NCBI RefSeq assembly: GCF_000192865.1
Contig: NC_015276.1
Location: 4,520,501 to 4,584,500 of the forward strand
Source: Marinomonas mediterranea MMB-1
Lineage (GTDB): Bacteria > Pseudomonadota > Gammaproteobacteria > Pseudomonadales > Marinomonadaceae
Reading direction: 5' to 3'
DNA length: 64,000 nt
Made by a program: the position numbers and the translations under genes. Below the pieces are notes generated by a model. The model was not told the DNA's origin. It searched no databases and saw nothing but the letters and a program-made list of their open reading frames with translations. Below are positions 48,001 through 56,783 of the stretch, piece by piece; the first letter of the stretch is position 1; every line of letters begins with the position of its first letter.

Positions 48001-48501
48001 TTAAAATTGCTGCGTTGCTCTTTCTATACGCCACATGCTGACCGCTCTAGAGGCAAACAGACCGCTAAAGCCACCATATAACATCGAAAGAAGACTGACC
48101 GTTATAGGCTGAGCGAGTAATTCAGGCCTCATCGCTTCTAATACACCCACAACGTATTTGGTCATAAAAATGCCTAGTATCAAACACAAGGGCACCCAAC
48201 TACCTTGCACAAAGTAGGTCTGCTCATCGACGTGATAAGACGCCCTTTTGACAGGGAACAACTGGCTGGCAACCAACGTCATCGTGACCAGACCAACACC
48301 CCAAAAAACCATCGCGTCGTTGCTTACCCCAAAACTCAACACATTACTGTGAAGCGACCACGTAACCATAATGACAGGCATCAGGTATGCACGATACTTA
48401 GAGACTTGGCGATCACGGGACTGTAGCCAACCAAGGTAAAGAAGCCCGCCTAACAATGCCCAAACCCAAATAGGAGTGTTTACTAAAATGGAACCGATCA
48501 T
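48001..48501 (-). CDS. DUF6622-like small membrane protein
   Basis: This 166-residue polytopic protein has about five hydrophobic helices. The opening ILVNTPIWVWALLGGLLYLG, followed by a basic LQSRDRQVSKYRAYLMP, resembles the DUF6622 family; I recall no assigned function. GGAGG lies just before the ATG at 48501. It lies between an esterase gene and an AraC-type regulator gene, all leftward, but gaps of 170-235 bp argue against one operon. Confidence 0.6.
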   Translation of the reverse strand: MIGSILVNTPIWVWALLGGLLYLGWLQSRDRQVSKYRAYLMPVIMVTWSLHSNVLSFGVSNDAMVFWGVGLVTMTLVASQLFPVKRASYHVDEQTYFVQGSWVPLCLILGIFMTKYVVGVLEAMRPELLAQPITVSLLSMLYGGFSGLFASRAVSMWRIERATQQF

Positions 48502-48669
48502 CGCATTTATCCTCCAAAATAATCATGATACTCAATTAGCATCCGTCTATTAGAGACGGTTCCGCTACAATAAAGTTGCTTATTTGTATGGTGTTACACA
48601 TTTTTTTCTAAAACCGCGGCGCAAGTTCAGATAATTAAGCACCCACCCTACAGAAAACTTACATCGGCA

Positions 48670-49539
48670 TTAGGGCGAGAGTGGCGAAAGAGGTAAGCAG
48701 ACATCGGTCATCAACTCATGCTCAGCGACGTCAGGAAAGCGATTTAGGTAGTGAAAAAACAGAGGATCTCCTCTTAGCTCTTCTCCGCTTTGCGGTAACC
48801 ACTGACGGTACATCGCGTAGATGGTATCGCTTATTTGATCATGTGATCCGAAATGTCTAGCAATCGCATACCGACCTCCAGCAAGCGTTTTATTGATGAT
48901 ACCGAACTCGTTTGTCGGAATGGGCGCTTGCACTTCGGCACCGATATCAAACCGAAATTCATTTTCGGGAACACTTTTCGGGTCATGGTACACAATACCA
49001 ACGGTCTTAGACTTTTTGACGGGAGAGAGGCCGGTACTTTTTCGCCACTGTATCATGGTCATCACGCTGTCCATGATTGCTTTTGGTGAACCATGATGCT
49101 CCACAACCGCTAGGGACAGTTCAGTCAAATCTCTTATATCTACTTTCACATCTGGCTCCGCTCTGTTCTCAATATGATGATAATGACGATGCCATAACAA
49201 CCAATCGGGAGACTTTCTGAACTGAGACGGCGACATTCGAAAACGTTTTTTAAAGAGACGTGAAAAGGATTCCGCATGCTCAAATTTAGCTTGATACGCA
49301 ATATCCGTAATAGACATAGAGGGATAGAAAGCCAATTGATACGCGGCTCGCTTTAATCTCATTTGCTGAATAAATTGATAAACGCTAACCCCCATGTAAG
49401 CAGAAAACAAACGCAAAAAATGATACTTGGAGAAGAATGCCTTCTCGCAAATCACATCCAGCGTAAGGTCTGAATCTAAATTAGCTTCAATATACCGGCA
49501 GGCTAGGTTTATTCGCTCGCCGTATCGATCACTTTTCAT
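48670..49539 (-). CDS. AraC-family regulator with GyrI-like effector domain
   Basis: This 289-residue protein has a Rob/SoxS-type double helix-turn-helix at about 8-105 (LTLDVICEKAFFSKYHFLRL, then SITDIAYQAKFEHAESFSRL and MSPSQFR) and a GyrI-like small-molecule-binding domain from about 130 (RDLTELSLAVVEHHGSPKAI, then ETDVCLPL-like end). Such regulators respond to amphipathic drugs. The target is unknown; the divergent neighbour, an MFS transporter, is a candidate. Confidence 0.85.
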   Translation of the reverse strand: MKSDRYGERINLACRYIEANLDSDLTLDVICEKAFFSKYHFLRLFSAYMGVSVYQFIQQMRLKRAAYQLAFYPSMSITDIAYQAKFEHAESFSRLFKKRFRMSPSQFRKSPDWLLWHRHYHHIENRAEPDVKVDIRDLTELSLAVVEHHGSPKAIMDSVMTMIQWRKSTGLSPVKKSKTVGIVYHDPKSVPENEFRFDIGAEVQAPIPTNEFGIINKTLAGGRYAIARHFGSHDQISDTIYAMYRQWLPQSGEELRGDPLFFHYLNRFPDVAEHELMTDVCLPLSPLSP

Positions 49540-49878
49540 GACACGCTCTCAATTTTTTTTCCGTTTATTGTTTTCCATATAGCGCACTGTCTCAGTCAAC
49601 TCCCCAGCGAGGTTATGAACAAAACCAGTGTCTCAATAAAACACGAGCTGTGCCTGATCATTATTGCGTTTTTACCGCCACGGCGAGGAATTAAAACAAA
49701 TGAATGTGATCACAGAAAGTCCAATAAACACTAATAAAAAGTAGTCAATTCATCGGCCATTTGATACTTTCACACGCCTCAATGACGGTAACACGCTGCA
49801 CTGACATTACCCTCTTGCTTGCCCGACCGAGTTCATCGGCTTGCTTTATTAGTGACAATAAAAGAAGACCTGATACAC
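49540..49878. promoter_or_regulatory. Divergent region between the AraC-type gene and the MFS gene
   Basis: A 339-bp gap that must carry both promoters. I saw no clear operator, terminator or repeated motif. A TTG-started extension of the MFS gene (from 49819) overlaps it but is unlikely to be translated. Confidence 0.4.
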
Positions 49879-51102
49879 ATGCCGACGAAAACACGGATAT
49901 TCACCTCTGAAAACCTCGCGTTGCTTGCGTTTATTTTGCTGCTGGCGCTCAACCTTCGTGGCCCTGTTACCAGTTTTTCGCCTCTCATTCCGGAGATTGC
50001 AGCAAATCTGTCGTTAAACGGCAGCCAGTTAGGGCTCATAACCACGATTCCATTAGTGTGCTTTGCTCTATTCGCATTGCTTACCTCCAAACTGGTGAAG
50101 CATTTTGATGTTTATCGTATTTTGTTGGTAGGCACTGGGCTCATTCTATTAGGAATGTTGTGCCGTGCGGCAAACGGTTACAGCACATTGGTCGTCGGGG
50201 TGACTCTCATTGGCGCTGGGATTGCGGTTGGTAACACCTTACTTCCCAGTGTGTTAAAGCGCCATTTCCCGTTACATATCCCTTCATTGACTGCTCTGTA
50301 CGTTTTGATGATGAGCATCGGCGGATTTGTGATTGCCAGCTCATCCGTCCCTCTTTCTTTATGGTATGTAGAATCCAATCACACAGAGTCAGGGTGGCGC
50401 TTTGCGTTACTCTGCCAAGCCAGTATCGTTCTGTTACCTGTGCTTGCTTACTTTTTTATTAAGCAGAACAAACCAACCAAACACACTCAATCAGACGAAC
50501 CTCATCATTCTGATAACAAGCCTGTTCCGCCTTCTAAAACGAGTATTTGGCGCTCGACTACCGCTTGGCAGGTCTCAGGCTTCTTGGCACTGAACTCGTT
50601 TCTTAACTATGTGATGGTAGCTTGGTTTCCATCGATTTTGATCGAATCCCATTTCACCCAAACAACCGCAGGGCTGAATCTAGGCTATATGCAACTTGCG
50701 GGCGCCCTACCTTCTCTATTATTAACCCCGTTTATCAATCGCAAGAGTGTTTTTCCTCTGCTTTGTTTGCTCGCCACCAGCACAAGCACTCTGTCTATTT
50801 TTGCTTTGTTTTTGTTGCCGAAATTGGCCGTAATTTGGGCAATCACGTTCGGTTTTTCCAGCAGTTTAGGGTTTATTCTTGGGTTGTCCTTGGTTGCCAT
50901 TAAATCAAAAGACACTCTTGAAGCAGCGGAGTTATCGGGCATGGCGCAACTGCTAGGTTATTCTCTTGCTGCGATTGGTCCGGTTACTTTTGGCGCGCTT
51001 CATGATCAAGTGGGCACATGGAATCCACTCCTGTTGATTCTTGGGTTGGTCGCGGTGATGTGGTCAATGATTGGTTGGAAGGTTTCGCGCCCCAATTTCT
51101 GA
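49879..51102 (+). CDS. CynX/NimT-family MFS transporter
   Basis: This is a 407-residue, twelve-helix major facilitator. The signature of the CynX/NimT (cyanate / 2-nitroimidazole) family is at the start (ALNLRGPVTSFSPLIPEIA). LTSKLVKHFDVYRIL, in the loop after the second helix, and the family's GAGIAVGNTLLPSVLK near 115 also fit. The ATG at 49879 (AAAGAAG upstream) gives the normal length. The substrate cannot be deduced. Confidence 0.85.
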   Translation: MPTKTRIFTSENLALLAFILLLALNLRGPVTSFSPLIPEIAANLSLNGSQLGLITTIPLVCFALFALLTSKLVKHFDVYRILLVGTGLILLGMLCRAANGYSTLVVGVTLIGAGIAVGNTLLPSVLKRHFPLHIPSLTALYVLMMSIGGFVIASSSVPLSLWYVESNHTESGWRFALLCQASIVLLPVLAYFFIKQNKPTKHTQSDEPHHSDNKPVPPSKTSIWRSTTAWQVSGFLALNSFLNYVMVAWFPSILIESHFTQTTAGLNLGYMQLAGALPSLLLTPFINRKSVFPLLCLLATSTSTLSIFALFLLPKLAVIWAITFGFSSSLGFILGLSLVAIKSKDTLEAAELSGMAQLLGYSLAAIGPVTFGALHDQVGTWNPLLLILGLVAVMWSMIGWKVSRPNF

Positions 51103-51184
51103 CATTCCAGCATAGTCGTTGCAGGGCATCCTCTGATATAGTTAATGGTCACAACCCTTTTGGCAATTCACTTAAGTGGCGGCA

Positions 51185-51811
51185 ATGGCGAAAAAGCACC
51201 TAGGCAATTTATTTATTCTTTCTGCACCTTCTGGTGCGGGTAAATCTTCTCTGTATAAAGCGTTGCTTGCAGAGGACAGTATGGTTCGAATTTCAGTTTC
51301 TCATACGACACGAGCAGCGCGTGAAGGCGAGCAAGACGGGCGTGAGTACCATTTCACCAATATCGATCATTTCTTGGATATGATCGCAGAGGAAGCCTTT
51401 TTCGAACACGCCCAAGTATTTGATAACTATTACGGAACGTCCAAGCAAGCCATTTTCGATATGCTCGAACAAGGGCTGGATGTGATTCTTGAAATTGATT
51501 GGCAAGGCGCTCGACAAATCAGAGAGCAATACTCAGATGCCATTGGCATTTTCATTTTGCCGCCGTCCATTGAAACACTTGAAAGCCGATTACGAGGTCG
51601 CGGAACCGACAGTGACGAGGTCATTGCTCGCCGCATGTCGAAGGCCGTCGATGAAATCAGTCACTATGATGAATACGATTTCGTGATTGTGAACGACGAT
51701 TTCGATGACGCATTTACTCAGCTTCGGACAATTTTCACCGCAATGCGCTCCAAAACAGCGGTAATGAAGGAAAAACATACAAATCTGATCAATGATCTCT
51801 TGTCATTATAA
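51185..51811 (+). CDS. gmk: Guanylate kinase
   Basis: This protein of 208 residues from the ATG at 51185 carries the P-loop SAPSGAGKSS near 10-19, the GMP-binding SHTTRAAREGEQDGREYHF near 40-58 and the lid RLRGRGTDSDEVIARRM near 140. It phosphorylates GMP to GDP with ATP. A GTG three codons upstream is in frame but is less likely. The order gmk-rpoZ-spoT is conserved in gammaproteobacteria. Confidence 0.96.
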   Translation: MAKKHLGNLFILSAPSGAGKSSLYKALLAEDSMVRISVSHTTRAAREGEQDGREYHFTNIDHFLDMIAEEAFFEHAQVFDNYYGTSKQAIFDMLEQGLDVILEIDWQGARQIREQYSDAIGIFILPPSIETLESRLRGRGTDSDEVIARRMSKAVDEISHYDEYDFVIVNDDFDDAFTQLRTIFTAMRSKTAVMKEKHTNLINDLLSL

Positions 51812-51868
51812 GAGGCGGTTCAGTAGAATTAACATCAGGAAATTAGCTAAATACATTCAGAGGTCAAA

Positions 51869-52096
51869 ATGGCTCGAGTTACAGTAGAAGATTGTTTGGA
51901 AAACGTAGACAACCGTTTTCAATTAGTAATGGTTGCAGCGAAACGTGCACGTCAGTTAGCAACAGGTAGTGAAGAAGCAAAAGTAGCGTTAGAAGAAGAC
52001 AAAATGACCGTTGTTGCGCTACGCGAAATCGCTGAAAACCTAGTAAACGCTGGCAATGTGGATAAGCCTGCGGTTGAACCGATTACTGAGTTTTAA
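51869..52096 (+). CDS. rpoZ: RNA polymerase omega subunit
   Basis: This 75-residue protein matches the omega family throughout: MARVTVEDCLENVDNRFQLV, then AAKRARQL and KMTVVALREIAENLV. It helps assemble beta' and forms part of the ppGpp site; the next gene encodes the ppGpp hydrolase/synthetase. Confidence 0.96.
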   Translation: MARVTVEDCLENVDNRFQLVMVAAKRARQLATGSEEAKVALEEDKMTVVALREIAENLVNAGNVDKPAVEPITEF

Positions 52097-52162
52097 TCTA
52101 TATGGTATTCGTCGCTCCTCCTAAAGCTGTTCTGTTGTACCGTTGTTGTTAAGGGGTGAGCG

Positions 52163-54274
52163 ATGTTGACTATCGAAAGTCTTGCAGATTCACTAAGTGA
52201 GTACTTACCTCACGACCAGATTGCAAAAGTAAAACGTGCTTATTATTACGCTGAGCAAGCCCATGACGGCCAACGCCGAAAAAGTGGGGAACCTTACGTA
52301 ACCCACCCTTTAGCTGTATCCGATATTCTTGCTAACATCCGAATGGACTGTGATGGTCTAGCGGCGGCCTTGCTGCATGATGTTATCGAAGATACGGGGA
52401 TTCCTCGCGAAGCCTTGTCTGATCAGTTTGGGGAACAAGTCGCGTTGCTCGTTGACGGTGTCAGTAAGCTGACGCACCTTGAGTTCAATGATCAACTTGA
52501 GAAGCAAGCGCATAACTTCCAAAAAATGGCCATGGCCATGGCGGATGACATTCGAGTCATCATGGTGAAGTTAGCAGACCGCTTGCATAATATGCGCACA
52601 CTGGACGCAATGCCGGCTCACAAGAAGCGCCGTATTGCAAAAGAAACCCTCGATATCTATGCGCCGATTGCCAATCGACTTGGCATGTATAATGTTCGCC
52701 TCGCACTCGAATCTCTTGCGTTTCAGGCTTACTACCCAATGCGCGCCAATATGCTCGAACGGGCGATCAATAAGAAGTATGGCCAACGCCAAAAAGCGAT
52801 GGAAAAGCTGGAAACGTATCTCCAGTCTGAGCTAAGATCCGAGTACTTTGAGGTTGAAGTCAGCATTCGGGAGAAACACCTTTACAGCATCTATAAAAAG
52901 ATGGAAAAGAAGCGTCGCTCTCTCGAAGAAATAATGGATGTCGTCGGTGTACGCATTGTGACCGACAAGCACGACACCTGCTATCGTATATTGGGTGTAA
53001 TTCACACGCTATTTAAACCGATCGAAGGTCGATTTAAAGACTACATCGCGGTACCAAAATCCAACGGGTATCAATCTCTTCATACGACGGTCATGGGCAC
53101 CAATGGCTTGCCGATGGAAGTTCAAATCCGAACGAACGAGATGGATACGGTCGCGAACAATGGTATTGCCGCACATTGGTCTTACAAAGCATCAGGGCAA
53201 TCCATTGCAGCGAATCACGATCGCGCAACCAAGTGGGTTAAGAGCCTAATCGAAATTCAAGAAAAAGCCCGCAACCCAATGGAATTTGTCGACAATGTCA
53301 AAAGCGACTTATTCCCAGATGAAGTGTATGTCTTTACGCCCAAAGGGAAGATCATCGAGTTGCCATCTGGCGCAACCGCAGTCGACTTTGCCTATGGAGT
53401 GCATACAGAAGTCGGTAATTCCTGTATTTCTTGTCGAGTAAACCGACGCCTTGCACCACTCAGTACTCAGCTTGAAAGCGGTCAGACCGTCGAAATTATT
53501 ACTGCGAAAACCGCGCAACCCAATGTGGCTTGGCTCAGTTTTGCGATCACAGGTAAAGCGCGAACGAACATTCGCCATTACCTAAAAGGCAAGCAGCGTG
53601 AAAATGCAATCAGCATTGGTTATCGCTTACTCACTCGATCTTTAAATGCCTTCAAAACCACAATAGAAGAACTCACAGACGAACAAATTAATCTCGTCCT
53701 TAAGCATTACGAGATAGAAACGTTTGATGACCTATTAGAATCCATTGGTAAAGGTCGTTACGTGGGTTACGTCGTCGCACGTGAGCTATTCCCTAACTAC
53801 GACGAAGAAGAGTTAGTCACACCGAAGTCGTTTAAAGTCAACGGCTCAGAGGGCATGTTGATCTCTTATGCGAAGTGCTGTTCGCCGATTCCAGGTGACC
53901 CTATTGTTGGGTTTGTGCAAGTAGAAAAAGGCATTGTGATCCATCATGAACAATGCCCAAACATCCAAGATCATTTGCAAAGCCCTGAACGCTTTATTCG
54001 CATGACTTGGGGCAAAGAAATAGAAGAAGAGCTGAATGTAAGCCTGATTGTCTCTTACGTTAATCAGCGTGGCGCGGTGGCTGATATCGCAGCGTCCATC
54101 AGTGATACCGATTTCCAAGTATCGGACTTAAAGATTATCGAGCGCGGACGAATTTCTCGTCTTCGTCTAAATGTGACGATTTCAAGCCGCGTCGGACTCG
54201 CGGACGTGATGCGACGCGTCAAAGCCGTGCGCTGTGTAGACAAAGTGTCGCGCGAAACCGTCGTGAGCCGATAA
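52163..54274 (+). CDS. spoT: Bifunctional (p)ppGpp hydrolase/synthetase SpoT
   Basis: The 703 residues are the family's usual length. The HD hydrolase domain includes HPLAVSDILA and LLHDVIEDT near 65-75 and KLADRLHNMRTL near 140; the synthetase domain begins near 240 (DVVGVRIVTD). TGS domain at about 388-448 (VYVFTPKGKIIELPSGATAV), then the conserved Cys/zinc-finger helical region with KCCSPIPGD near 573, and an ACT domain from about 630. It controls the stringent response. AAGGGG precedes the ATG. Confidence 0.95.
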   Translation: MLTIESLADSLSEYLPHDQIAKVKRAYYYAEQAHDGQRRKSGEPYVTHPLAVSDILANIRMDCDGLAAALLHDVIEDTGIPREALSDQFGEQVALLVDGVSKLTHLEFNDQLEKQAHNFQKMAMAMADDIRVIMVKLADRLHNMRTLDAMPAHKKRRIAKETLDIYAPIANRLGMYNVRLALESLAFQAYYPMRANMLERAINKKYGQRQKAMEKLETYLQSELRSEYFEVEVSIREKHLYSIYKKMEKKRRSLEEIMDVVGVRIVTDKHDTCYRILGVIHTLFKPIEGRFKDYIAVPKSNGYQSLHTTVMGTNGLPMEVQIRTNEMDTVANNGIAAHWSYKASGQSIAANHDRATKWVKSLIEIQEKARNPMEFVDNVKSDLFPDEVYVFTPKGKIIELPSGATAVDFAYGVHTEVGNSCISCRVNRRLAPLSTQLESGQTVEIITAKTAQPNVAWLSFAITGKARTNIRHYLKGKQRENAISIGYRLLTRSLNAFKTTIEELTDEQINLVLKHYEIETFDDLLESIGKGRYVGYVVARELFPNYDEEELVTPKSFKVNGSEGMLISYAKCCSPIPGDPIVGFVQVEKGIVIHHEQCPNIQDHLQSPERFIRMTWGKEIEEELNVSLIVSYVNQRGAVADIAASISDTDFQVSDLKIIERGRISRLRLNVTISSRVGLADVMRRVKAVRCVDKVSRETVVSR

Positions 54275-54308
54275 GTTTATTTAATAGCGAAAAGGATGAT
54301 TAAAAATC

Positions 54309-54695
54309 ATGGCTAAAAAAGTAATTCACACAGAAAATGCACCTGCAGCTATCGGCCCATACTCTCAAGCCGTTCAAGCAGGAAACACTATTTACCTATC
54401 TGGCCAAATTCCTCTCGTACCAGAAACAATGGAAATTGTTGAAGGTGGTGTGGAAGAACAAACTGCTCAAGTCTTCAAAAACATTCAAGCCGTATGTGAA
54501 GCCGCTGGCGGAACACTGAAAGACATCGTTAAGTTGAACATCTACATGACGGACTTAGGCAACTTCGCGAAAGTAAACGAAGTAATGACTCAGTTCTTCG
54601 AACAGCCTTACCCAGCTCGTGCGGCGTTAGGTGTTCGCGCATTGCCTAAAGACGTTGCTGTTGAAATTGAAGGCATCGTTGTTTTAGAAGACTAA
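54309..54695 (+). CDS. ridA: RidA family enamine/imine deaminase
   Basis: This 128-residue protein has the family motifs APAAIGPYSQAVQAGNTIYL at the start and the substrate-binding Arg in PARAALGVRALP near 105, followed by VEIEGIVVL. RidA hydrolyses reactive enamine/imine intermediates made by PLP enzymes. It follows spoT by 34 bp, so it is likely in the gmk-rpoZ-spoT transcript, and ends at a strong hairpin. Confidence 0.95.
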   Translation: MAKKVIHTENAPAAIGPYSQAVQAGNTIYLSGQIPLVPETMEIVEGGVEEQTAQVFKNIQAVCEAAGGTLKDIVKLNIYMTDLGNFAKVNEVMTQFFEQPYPARAALGVRALPKDVAVEIEGIVVLED

Positions 54696-54719
54696 TCTTC
54701 TAAAACAATATAAGACCCT

Positions 54720-54775
54720 AGACTCTTCGTTAATGCGTATTCGTACCTGATTAAACCACGTATGACGAAGAGTCT
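54720..54775. terminator. Convergent terminator between ridA and the SDR gene
   Basis: agactcttcgt (54720-54730) and acgaagagtct (54765-54775) form a perfect 11-bp stem with a 34-nt loop, between convergent genes. The T tract is weak (gctttc). Confidence 0.65.
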
Positions 54776-54803
54776 GCTTTCACACAGAAAGCTCGCCTCC
54801 TGT

Positions 54804-55679
54804 TTACCTTACCACTTCCCCTTTTTCCAACAGCAGTTGCTCGTAACCCAACACATAGCTCGGGTACGTTAACATCCAGCCACATTCCTTCAAATAATTT
54901 GCCTGAATCCTCTTACCTGACTGAGGGATAAAATCACACCCATCACCCGCATTCACAGTCGCTCCGATGCGTGACGCAATCCAGAGCTTCACCTCCCACA
55001 TAGAAACAGGTGTGTCGTCTGTCAGAATGATATGGGGGAGCGGTGAGGTTTTGTTTTCTTGAGCCGCGCCATCAAGTAGGCGTTCACCCAACAACATTAA
55101 CCCTGACACGACATCATCTCGATGAATTCGATTGGTCCAGCTGTTTATGCCCCATTCGGTTGCTGATTTTACTTTCTCGATAAGTCGATAGCGGCCAGGG
55201 CCATAAATCCCTGAGCACCTTGCAGAGCAGGCACCAAAGGCGTCCGACAATATTTGTTCGGCTTGTAAAAGGCATTTGGCCGTGTCTTTTTGTGGTTTTG
55301 CGATAGAAGATTCGTCTATCCACTCTCCCTGATTTTCTCCATAAACGCTGGTGCTGGAAACAAAAATTAGTTTTGGTGTGCTCTTCTGATCCTCTTTTGC
55401 ATAACGAGATTCAAGCGCTTTAGCCGTATCCACATACGCACTCCGATACGCTTGTTCCGTTCGCCCCTGCGGCGTCATGATAAGATAAATCAGATCAACA
55501 TCAGGTAACTGCGACGGCGATATGTTTGTTAGGTCTGCCGTAATGCCAGACACCCCTTCTGGGAAGTCCGTTCCTGTTCTGCGCACAGCAGAAACATGCG
55601 CCCCTTTTTCCGCCCAATTCGTTGCGATTGACGCGCCGATATCACCGCAACCTGCGACCAAAACCCGTGTAATAACCAT
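54804..55679 (-). CDS. NAD(P)-dependent epimerase/dehydratase-like (YeeZ-type) protein
   Basis: This protein of 291 residues from the ATG at 55679 (GAAGAG upstream) is an extended-SDR-like Rossmann protein. The dinucleotide motif is VLVAGCGDIGASIA near 6-19; FVSSTSVYGENQGEWIDE near 108-125 carries the Ser and Tyr, with the usual downstream Lys not evident in YxxxK form. The longer frame to 55760 would overlap oxyR's promoter. Function is unassigned in this family. It is divergent from oxyR. Confidence 0.78.
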   Translation of the reverse strand: MVITRVLVAGCGDIGASIATNWAEKGAHVSAVRRTGTDFPEGVSGITADLTNISPSQLPDVDLIYLIMTPQGRTEQAYRSAYVDTAKALESRYAKEDQKSTPKLIFVSSTSVYGENQGEWIDESSIAKPQKDTAKCLLQAEQILSDAFGACSARCSGIYGPGRYRLIEKVKSATEWGINSWTNRIHRDDVVSGLMLLGERLLDGAAQENKTSPLPHIILTDDTPVSMWEVKLWIASRIGATVNAGDGCDFIPQSGKRIQANYLKECGWMLTYPSYVLGYEQLLLEKGEVVR

Positions 55680-55780
55680 TTTTATTCTCTTCGCGCAAAA
55701 ATTGAATAGGAATACTCTCGCACACTTTATCAAAATATGTATTATCATAGCTATTAACAATGATAAGAAAGGTAGCTCCC

Positions 55781-56689
55781 ATGACGTTAACCGAACTCAA
55801 GTACATCGTAATGCTAGCAGAAGAGAAGCATTTTGGCCGAGCTGCAGACCGTTGCTATGTATCGCAACCTACGTTGAGTGTGGCGGTGAAAAAACTTGAA
55901 GAAGAGCTGGGAGCAGCGATCTTCGAACGCAGTAAAAGCTCTGTTTATATCACCCCACTGGGCGAGCAAATCATTGAGCAAGCTAAGCGCGTACTCGAAC
56001 AAGCTAATACGATTAAAGAACTTGCATCGTCCGGTCAGAACCAATTAAAAGGCCCATTGAAAATTGGTGCTATTTTTACCATCGCACCTTACCTGTTGCC
56101 TTATATGATCCCGCACCTTAATAAGATTACCGAAGGCATGCCTTTGCTTATTGAGGAGGATTTAACAGAAAACCTACGTCCGAAATTGCGCAATGGGGAT
56201 TTAGACGCGATTGTGATCGCTCTGCCATTTAAAGAGCCTGATGTCGTGACACAACCCATCTACGAAGAAGAGTTTGTGGTTCTTATGCCAAAGAATCACG
56301 CTTGGGCCAAGCTGGATAAAATTAAGACAGAACAATTGTCCACCGACAACTTACTCTTACTGGGTAAGGGACATTGCTTCAGTGACCAAGTGCTCGAAGC
56401 CTGCCCTATGATAAACGAAGATCAGTTTGGCGAAGGTAGAACCATTGTGAACGGCAGCTCTTTGGAAACCATTCGCTACATGGTGTCTTCTGGACTCGGT
56501 GTCACCGTACTGCCAAAGTCCGCGGCAACCAACATAGACCATGAAACGCTAGAAGTGCGCCCCTTTGCCAATCCGGTACCTAAACGTACGGTTGCACTCG
56601 CATGGCGTGCAAGCTTCCCACGACCTAAAGCGATTGAGTCGGTGAGCCAATCCATTCGAGAAGCCTGCAAACAACTGGAACTTGAATAG
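55781..56689 (+). CDS. oxyR: OxyR, hydrogen-peroxide-sensing LysR regulator
   Basis: This protein of 302 residues from the ATG at 55781 (AAAGG upstream) has a LysR helix-turn-helix near 1-60 (HFGRAADRCYVSQPTLSVAV). The redox pair is exactly placed: C199 (LGKGHCFSDQ) and C208 (LEACPM), the two cysteines that form the disulfide in OxyR. Hence it is called OxyR and not a generic LysR protein. It lies beside recG, as oxyR does in several gammaproteobacteria. Confidence 0.92.
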   Translation: MTLTELKYIVMLAEEKHFGRAADRCYVSQPTLSVAVKKLEEELGAAIFERSKSSVYITPLGEQIIEQAKRVLEQANTIKELASSGQNQLKGPLKIGAIFTIAPYLLPYMIPHLNKITEGMPLLIEEDLTENLRPKLRNGDLDAIVIALPFKEPDVVTQPIYEEEFVVLMPKNHAWAKLDKIKTEQLSTDNLLLLGKGHCFSDQVLEACPMINEDQFGEGRTIVNGSSLETIRYMVSSGLGVTVLPKSAATNIDHETLEVRPFANPVPKRTVALAWRASFPRPKAIESVSQSIREACKQLELE

Positions 56690-56783
56690 TAAAAACTAGC
56701 GCATACGAGCCCTTAGGCGAAAAAAGCCTGAACTGAGCTTTCCAAAAAACGAGAACAGTAAACAGCCATACACTGAAAATAAG